Below are positions 35,317 to 39,783 of a stretch of 39,783 nucleotides of DNA, one piece after another. The notes below the pieces were generated by a model. The model saw only the letters and a list, made by a program, of their open reading frames with translations. It searched no databases and was not told the DNA's origin. The first letter of the stretch is position 1; each line of letters opens with the position of its first letter. The stretch lies in assembly GCF_001695625.1 (NCBI RefSeq), contig NZ_MBPN01000043.1:1-39783 (forward strand). The letters run 5' to 3'. The translations under genes were made by a program, and so were the position numbers. The stretch is from Pseudomonas defluvii. Lineage in GTDB: Bacteria; Pseudomonadota; Gammaproteobacteria; Pseudomonadales; Pseudomonadaceae.

Positions 35317-36498
35317 TTACAACTCAACCTTGACCGCTTGCGAAGCGCGGGTCGCCTTGGCCCGGGCGGCCTCGATCGACTCGTCACGCGCCAGGCACAC
35401 ACCCATGCGGCGCTGACCATTCACCTCCGGTTTGCCAAACAGACGCAGCGCGGTATCCGGCTCGCTCAGCGCGGCGCCCAGATTGGCAAATGCGGTCTGC
35501 TGCGACTGCCCCTCAACCAGAATGACCGCCGACGCCGACGGGCCAAACTGACGAATCAACGGGATTGGCAGGCCAAGAATGGCACGCGCATGCAGGGCGA
35601 ACTGCGACAGGTCCTGGGAAATCAGGGTAACCAGACCGGTATCATGCGGGCGCGGCGATACTTCGCTGAACCACACCTGATCGCCTTTGACGAACAGTTC
35701 GACACCGAACAGACCACGCCCGCCCAGGGCCTCAGTAACGGCCTTGGCCACGCGCTCGGACTCAGCCAGTGCCACCGGGCTCATGGCCTGCGGCTGCCAG
35801 GACTCCTGATAATCGCCCTTTTCCTGACGATGGCCGACAGGTGCGCAGAACGTCGTACCGCCAATGTGTCGCACGGTCAGCAAGGTGATTTCGTAGTCGA
35901 AGTCAATGAAGCCCTCGATAATCACCCGCCCCTTGCCGGCACGACCGCCCTCTTGAGCGTAGTCCCAGGCCTTCTGCAGGTCATCGGCGCTCTTGAGCAG
36001 GCTTTGACCCTTGCCCGAAGAGCTCATCACCGGCTTGACCACGCACGGGAAGCCCAGGTCTTCAACAGCCTTGCGATAGTCTTCGAAGGTGTCGGCAAAA
36101 TGATACGGCGAGGTCGGCAGATCGAGCTCTTCAGCGGCCAGACGACGGATGCCTTCACGGTTCATGGTCAATTGCGCAGCACGGGCTGTCGGCACCACGG
36201 TAAAGCCTTCAGCTTCCAGCTCGACCAGGGTCGCGGTGGCAATGGCTTCAATTTCCGGAACGATGTAGTGCGGCTTCTCGGCCTCGATCACAGCGCGCAG
36301 GGCAACACCATCGAGCATGTTGATCACATGACTACGGTGCGCCACCTGCATGGCCGGCGCATCGGCGTAACGGTCCACGGCAATCACTTCAACACCCAGG
36401 CGTTGCAGCTCGATTACCACTTCCTTGCCCAGCTCGCCGCAGCCACACAGCAGTACGCGGGTCGCGGTCGGCGACAATGGGGTTCCGATACGGGTCAT
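35317..36498 (-). CDS. purT: PurT, formate-dependent GAR transformylase
   Basis: ATP-grasp enzyme adding formyl from formate to GAR in purine synthesis; 393 aa (E. coli 392). It has the N-terminal [20 protein letters not shown] motif, the ATP-grasp lysine region [16 protein letters not shown], and the metal-binding [25 protein letters not shown] lies seven bases before ATG. On the minus strand, a TAAAAT at 36567-36572 could be the -10; no purine operator or riboswitch was recognised. Confidence 0.97.
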   Translation of the reverse strand: MTRIGTPLSPTATRVLLCGCGELGKEVVIELQRLGVEVIAVDRYADAPAMQVAHRSHVINMLDGVALRAVIEAEKPHYIVPEIEAIATATLVELEAEGFTVVPTARAAQLTMNREGIRRLAAEELDLPTSPYHFADTFEDYRKAVEDLGFPCVVKPVMSSSGKGQSLLKSADDLQKAWDYAQEGGRAGKGRVIIEGFIDFDYEITLLTVRHIGGTTFCAPVGHRQEKGDYQESWQPQAMSPVALAESERVAKAVTEALGGRGLFGVELFVKGDQVWFSEVSPRPHDTGLVTLISQDLSQFALHARAILGLPIPLIRQFGPSASAVILVEGQSQQTAFANLGAALSEPDTALRLFGKPEVNGQRRMGVCLARDESIEAARAKATRASQAVKVEL

Positions 36499-36593
36499 CT
36501 CAGGTCCTCAAAAGGAAGGAGTCCAGGGCCGCCCCGCGCTCGGTGCAACCCGGTAATAGGGAGCACATTTTACATGAACCGGTCATCTAAGCC

Positions 36594-37061
36594 TCAGCTG
36601 GCGTAAGCGTTTTTCCGCGCGCGCCAGGCCATCGCCAGCCAGACCACCGTCACACCGGCAAATTTGGAGCCCAATGCAGTACCGACTACCGCAGGCGTCA
36701 GCGCACCGATCATGCCGAAGAAGATAAAGGTGTCCAGCGGAATGCTCAGTGCCGAGCTGAGCCAGAGGCGGTCATGCAAGGGCCGCTTGGTGATACTGAA
36801 GACCAGCCAGTCGATGCACTCGGAGACCGCAAAGGCCGTGGCGCTGGCCAGGGCGATGGCCGGTTCGGAGGTCAGGTAGGACAGTACCAGGGCTGCCAGC
36901 ATGGCGATCAGAGCGCCATGCCCAAAGCGGGTTTGCACCATATCGCGCAGGATAAACACCAGACCACCCCAGGCAGACCAGATGATGTCCAGGTGCGGGG
37001 CGCTGGAAAAAGCGTAGTTGATCAGCACGACACTGCTGATGTAAGCAATCAGAAAGAACAT
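36594..37061 (-). CDS. VUT-family membrane protein (queuosine-precursor transporter-like)
   Basis: A 155-aa membrane protein with about five hydrophobic segments (MFFLIAYISSVVLINYAF, LIAMLAALVLSY and others) and the family motif ALASATAFAVSECIDWLVF. YhhQ, a better-known member, is about 220 aa, so this is a short version; Pseudomonas often carries such short copies. Transport of queuosine precursors is known for YhhQ, only inferred here. The ribosome site is weak. Confidence 0.82.
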   Translation of the reverse strand: MFFLIAYISSVVLINYAFSSAPHLDIIWSAWGGLVFILRDMVQTRFGHGALIAMLAALVLSYLTSEPAIALASATAFAVSECIDWLVFSITKRPLHDRLWLSSALSIPLDTFIFFGMIGALTPAVVGTALGSKFAGVTVVWLAMAWRARKNAYAS

Positions 37062-37113
37062 AGGGGCAACCGAAGGGCAAGCCGCACAGAATACTTGACC
37101 GCCCCGGTAAGGC

Positions 37114-37329
37114 TCAAGCCGATGGCTGGGCCGTCGACAGTATCAAACCCGCGGCCAGTGCGCGCTCGTGGCACAACAAAAGCACCTTGCGTCGCTCACT
37201 GTTGTCCATGCGCCCCCAGCGCGTGATTTCACTGGCGGTACGCTGACAACCAGTACAGATATCCTGCTCGTCCAGTGCGCACACGTTGACACAAGGTGAC
37301 GCCACCGGGCGCTCCGGGCTGACCATCAT
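37114..37329 (-). CDS. DUF1289 small cysteine-containing protein
   Basis: A 71-aa protein of the DUF1289 family. Four cysteines in [19 protein letters not shown] (about C13, C17, C24, C27) are the family hallmark and suggest a metal or Fe-S site. The conserved helix [17 protein letters not shown] follows. Overlapping ATG-ATG starts (37329 or 37326) overlap the stop of the upstream gene, so translation is coupled. No function is established. Confidence 0.88.
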   Translation of the reverse strand: MMVSPERPVASPCVNVCALDEQDICTGCQRTASEITRWGRMDNSERRKVLLLCHERALAAGLILSTAQPSA

Positions 37330-37850
37330 GCCTCCTGCTCAGCCAGATCACGGGCATAACGCTGTGCGTTGTGAACGTAGTGGGCCGCGCTGGCTTCAAG
37401 CATTTTCATCTGTGCTTCTGTCAGCTCGCGCACGACCTTGCCCGGCGAGCCCATGACCAAGGAGCCATCGGGGATCTCCTTGCCTTCGGGAATCAGTGCA
37501 TTGGCGCCGATAATACAGTGCTTGCCGATACGCACGCCGTTGAGGATTACGGCGTTGATGCCGATCAGGCTGTAGTCACCCACCGTGCAGCCATGGAGCA
37601 TGGCATTGTGACCAATCGTCACGCCCTTGCCGATGGTCAGCGGCGAACCCATGTCGGTGTGCATCACCGTACCGTCCTGAACGTTGCTGTTCTCGCCAAT
37701 GTCGATCAGCTCGTTGTCACCACGCAGTACCGCACCGAACCAGACACTGGCGCCCGCCTGCAGGCGCACCTTGCCAATCAGCGTGGCGGTGGGCGCAGCC
37801 CAGCTCTGCGGATGAGCTTCGACCCGCAGGTCGCCCAGACGGTATTTCAT
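37326..37850 (-). CDS. gamma-carbonic-anhydrase-like protein (YrdA/PaaY type)
   Basis: Left-handed beta-helix protein of 174 aa built on hexapeptide repeats ([45 protein letters not shown]). The three metal histidines are probably H64, H81 and H86. GAGGA lies before ATG. Many members lack measurable carbonic anhydrase activity and act as acyl-CoA thioesterases or have unknown roles. Overlaps the DUF1289 gene. Confidence 0.92.
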   Translation of the reverse strand: MKYRLGDLRVEAHPQSWAAPTATLIGKVRLQAGASVWFGAVLRGDNELIDIGENSNVQDGTVMHTDMGSPLTIGKGVTIGHNAMLHGCTVGDYSLIGINAVILNGVRIGKHCIIGANALIPEGKEIPDGSLVMGSPGKVVRELTEAQMKMLEASAAHYVHNAQRYARDLAEQEA

Positions 37851-37890
37851 GCGTGGTTCCTCACGATTGGATCATGGCGGTTGAGCCCGC

Positions 37891-38490
37891 TCAGATTGGA
37901 ATGAAACGCTCTGGCGGCTTGTGCAAGCAGATGCCGGCATCGTAAACCAGATTGACCAGCTCGACGATCATGATCGCCGACAACCCCCAGATCTTGTATT
38001 CGCCGAATCGGTAGCTGGGCACATACCAACTGCGCCCTTGATAGTCGATGCGGTGCGTATGGTCGCGCGGGTCCTGACGAAAGAACGCCAACGGCACAGT
38101 AAACACCGCGGCAATCTCGGCATCGTTGGCGCGGTACTCGACATAGTCGGGAATCACCCCAACAAAGGGCGTGACGCGCAAGCCGTGCAGGGAAATCAAT
38201 GGGCTTAACGGGCCGATGACCTCCACCAGGCCCGGTGGCAGGCCAATTTCCTCCTCGGCCTCGCGCAAGGCGGTGAAGATCAGGTCGGGGTCTTCCGGGT
38301 CGCGTCGACCACCCGGGAAGGCTACTTCACCACCATGGGTGGAAAGCCCCTTGGCGCGCAAGGTGAGGACCAGTTCAGGCTCGTCGCTGCGCGTGATGGG
38401 CAATAACACGGCAGCCTCGGGAAAACGTCGATCCGTCTCCAGGGTACTCGGTGTATGACTACTCACTCGGCGAAGTAACTCGTCCAGCAT
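37891..38490 (-). CDS. Nudix hydrolase, CoA pyrophosphatase-like (NudL type)
   Basis: Likely hydrolyses CoA or related diphosphates; 199 aa. The Nudix box region AFPGGRRDPEDPD leads to ALREAEEEIGL, and the upstream AAVLLPI strand is typical of YeaB/NudL. The start at 38490 (MLDELLRRVSSH) follows GAGAGA; a longer frame to 38523 adds 11 unrelated residues. Divergent from the next Nudix gene, and 40 nt upstream of the carbonic-anhydrase-like gene. Confidence 0.9.
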   Translation of the reverse strand: MLDELLRRVSSHTPSTLETDRRFPEAAVLLPITRSDEPELVLTLRAKGLSTHGGEVAFPGGRRDPEDPDLIFTALREAEEEIGLPPGLVEVIGPLSPLISLHGLRVTPFVGVIPDYVEYRANDAEIAAVFTVPLAFFRQDPRDHTHRIDYQGRSWYVPSYRFGEYKIWGLSAIMIVELVNLVYDAGICLHKPPERFIPI

Positions 38491-38555
38491 GGTCTCTCTC
38501 AACTCAAGGACTCCCCTCATCATGCACCAAATGCACTGCCCTGCCCAACCCCCTG

Positions 38556-38581
38556 CGGCAAACCCGCTTGCGGGCCTGCCG
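38556..38581. repeat. inverted repeat between divergent Nudix genes
   Basis: A CCCGC-TT-GCGGG core enclosed by CGGCA/TGCCG arms, with a two-base mismatch bulge on each side. It sits about 45 nt before the NudC-like start and 66 nt before the NudL-like start. REP-like or an operator; no match to a known motif. Confidence 0.4.
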
Positions 38582-38624
38582 ACGCTGGCGCGAAGATAGG
38601 CCTAACCATCAGGATAATCCGATC

Positions 38625-39179
38625 ATGAATTTCTGCAGCGCCTGCGGCAAACCGGTCATTCAGCGCATCCCCGAAGGCGACAGCCGCCTGCGCTATGTGT
38701 GCGAGCATTGCCAGACCGTTCATTACCAGAACCCGAACATCGTCGCCGGCGTTCTGCCAATCTGGGGCAGCCAGATACTGCTGTGCCGCCGCGCCATCGA
38801 ACCCCGACGCGGCTACTGGACCCTGCCGGCTGGTTTCATGGAGAACGGTGAGACCATCGAACAGGCCGCTCGCCGCGAGACCATCGAAGAGGCCTGCGCG
38901 CGACTTGGCCCAATGAGCCTGTACCAACTGTTCGACCTGCCGCACATCAACCAGGTACACGTGTTCTTCCGCGCCGAACTGAGCGATCTGGATTTCGCCA
39001 TTGGCGAGGAAAGCCTGGAAGTACGGCTGTTTGAAAAAAGCGAAATACCTTGGGATGAGCTGGCTTTCCGCACCATCAGTCGTACCCTAGAATGCTATTA
39101 TCGTGACCTCGTCGAGCAGCGCTTCCCGGTCGGTAACGAATGCCTACCCCCCCTGTTCGGCCCGTCATTCACGACTTAG
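38625..39179 (+). CDS. Nudix hydrolase with zinc ribbon (NudC-like N-terminus)
   Basis: A 184-aa protein beginning with a CxxC...CxxC zinc ribbon (C4, C7, C26, C29; MNFCSACGKP, VCEHCQT) followed by a Nudix domain with box GFMENGETIEQAARRETIEE. The last glycine of the box is a cysteine (EEACARL). True NudC NADH pyrophosphatase is longer (about 257 aa); this shorter form is common in Pseudomonas with unknown substrate, perhaps ADP-ribose or NADH. AGGA lies ten bases before ATG; a frame open from 38451 adds unrelated residues. Confidence 0.88.
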   Translation: MNFCSACGKPVIQRIPEGDSRLRYVCEHCQTVHYQNPNIVAGVLPIWGSQILLCRRAIEPRRGYWTLPAGFMENGETIEQAARRETIEEACARLGPMSLYQLFDLPHINQVHVFFRAELSDLDFAIGEESLEVRLFEKSEIPWDELAFRTISRTLECYYRDLVEQRFPVGNECLPPLFGPSFTT

Positions 39180-39208
39180 ATCTGGCTACTTATCAGGGAT
39201 ATTGTTTC

Positions 39209-39730
39209 ATGCGTTGGTTGCTTGCCCTCTTCTGCCTCACAGTGGCCTCGGTATCTCAGGCGGCCTTCACCGAAACCATCGTGACCAAGCCGGTCTCACA
39301 GCAACGCACCGTCGAGAAAGTGCTGGTCATCAAATCAGCCCGTCAACTGCAACTGATCAGCGCTGGCGAACCATTCAAGAGCTACCGCATCTCCCTGGGC
39401 AAGCAGCCCAACGGCCCGAAACAGCGCGAAGGTGACAAACGCACCCCGGAAGGCCTGTACTGGCTTGACTGGCGCAAGGTTAGCGATCGCTACAACCTGG
39501 CCATGCATGTCTCCTACCCGAACGTCAGCGATGCCGCCCGAGCGCGCCGCGAAGGTGTCGAGCCTGGCGGCATGATCATGATCCACGGCACCCCCCTCAA
39601 TGACGAGTACCCGGAGTGGTACTTCCATACCCTGGACTGGACCGAAGGCTGCATCGCCATGAAGAACGCTGACATGCGCGAAGTCTGGAGCCTGGTCAAG
39701 GACGGCACCCTGATCGAGATCCGCCCCTGA
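39209..39730 (+). CDS. L,D-transpeptidase-like YkuD protein
   Basis: A 173-aa secreted protein. Signal peptide MRWLLALFCLTVASVSQA precedes a YkuD domain with IHGTP and the catalytic cysteine in TEGCIAMKNADM; the arginine usually after the cysteine is replaced by alanine. Members cross-link peptidoglycan stems or attach lipoprotein, but many short ones are untested, and some hydrolyse instead. AGGGA lies nine bases before ATG, and it starts 29 nt after the Nudix gene. Confidence 0.9.
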   Translation: MRWLLALFCLTVASVSQAAFTETIVTKPVSQQRTVEKVLVIKSARQLQLISAGEPFKSYRISLGKQPNGPKQREGDKRTPEGLYWLDWRKVSDRYNLAMHVSYPNVSDAARARREGVEPGGMIMIHGTPLNDEYPEWYFHTLDWTEGCIAMKNADMREVWSLVKDGTLIEIRP

Positions 39731-39757
39731 GGCAGCAAGAACAGTAAACTGAACCCA

Positions 39758-39783
39758 TAAAAAACGCCGCGATCGGTATCGAT
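39758..39783 (+). other. beginning of a probable terminator cut by the window edge
   Basis: ATAAAAAACGCCGCG followed by the window end. The A-tract plus GC arm is how bidirectional terminators begin in this genome (compare 24094). The second arm would lie outside. Confidence 0.3.

Noticed and set aside
36499..36590. ZTP-type riboswitch or PurR site upstream of purT
   Set aside because: No conserved core or ACGCAAACG-like operator could be recognised in the leader.
35338..36606. 422-codon plus-strand frame opposite purT
   Set aside because: Antisense shadow of a conserved enzyme gene; no recognisable motif.
36594..37061. VUT-family gene as a truncated pseudogene
   Set aside because: It is shorter than YhhQ but has an intact frame, clean membrane segments and no remnant sequence upstream or downstream.
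1..39783. CRISPR arrays, transposons, prophage or toxin-antitoxin modules
   Set aside because: No direct-repeat arrays, transposase or phage genes, and no small paired genes of that type were seen.

Overview
This window looks like ordinary chromosomal core sequence from a Pseudomonas of the putida/fluorescens type. The evidence is a complete wspABCDEF-R surface-sensing operon, the block ffh | rpsP-rimM-trmD-rplS | thioesterase | xerD-dsbC-hom-thrC, GC-rich codon use with many GTG/ATGA couplings, and short REP-like inverted repeats. The species assignment is inference from gene content; no marker such as rRNA is present. About 40 genes are packed with no gap over 300 bp. I see no transposase, integrase, phage, CRISPR or tRNA.

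Region 1 (1-8.7 kb, minus strand) is the Wsp chemosensory system. The receptor WspA, couplers WspB and WspD, methyltransferase WspC, hybrid kinase WspE, methylesterase WspF and diguanylate cyclase WspR set c-di-GMP in response to surface contact or envelope stress. wspB to wspF are chained by 4-nt ATGA overlaps. WspD carries an N-terminal four-cysteine motif outside the CheW fold.

Region 2 (8.7-17.7 kb) holds a DUF533 protein gene, then on the plus strand a LysR regulator, an aldehyde dehydrogenase, a four-gene polyamine-type ABC transporter resembling E. coli YdcSTUV, and a second aldehyde dehydrogenase very close to gamma-aminobutyraldehyde dehydrogenase (PatD/YdcW). Together they suggest uptake of a polyamine or amino-aldehyde precursor and oxidation of its aldehyde, for example putrescine to GABA. 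Two strong hairpins lie between the binding-protein and ATPase genes.

Region 3 (17.7-24 kb) holds an Old Yellow Enzyme family reductase, recJ, yaeQ, a class III CoA-transferase, a periplasmic solute-binding-like protein and a degenerate response-regulator receiver protein.

Region 4 (24-33 kb, minus strand) is housekeeping: threonine biosynthesis (hom, thrC), disulfide isomerase dsbC, recombinase xerD, a hot-dog thioesterase, the rpsP-rimM-trmD-rplS ribosome/tRNA operon and ffh (SRP GTPase). The dsbC-hom gap can form two mutually exclusive hairpin sets.

Region 5 (33-39.8 kb) holds a YpjD/CcsA-like membrane protein, a CorC/CNNM-type CBS transporter, purT, a VUT-family membrane protein, a DUF1289 protein, a gamma-carbonic-anhydrase-like protein, two divergent Nudix hydrolases and a YkuD L,D-transpeptidase-like protein.

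I found no convincing new multi-gene system. The most interesting leads are small: the WspD cysteine motif, the attenuator-like hom leader, the hairpins inside the polyamine operon, a degenerate receiver, and operator-like inverted repeats in front of several genes.
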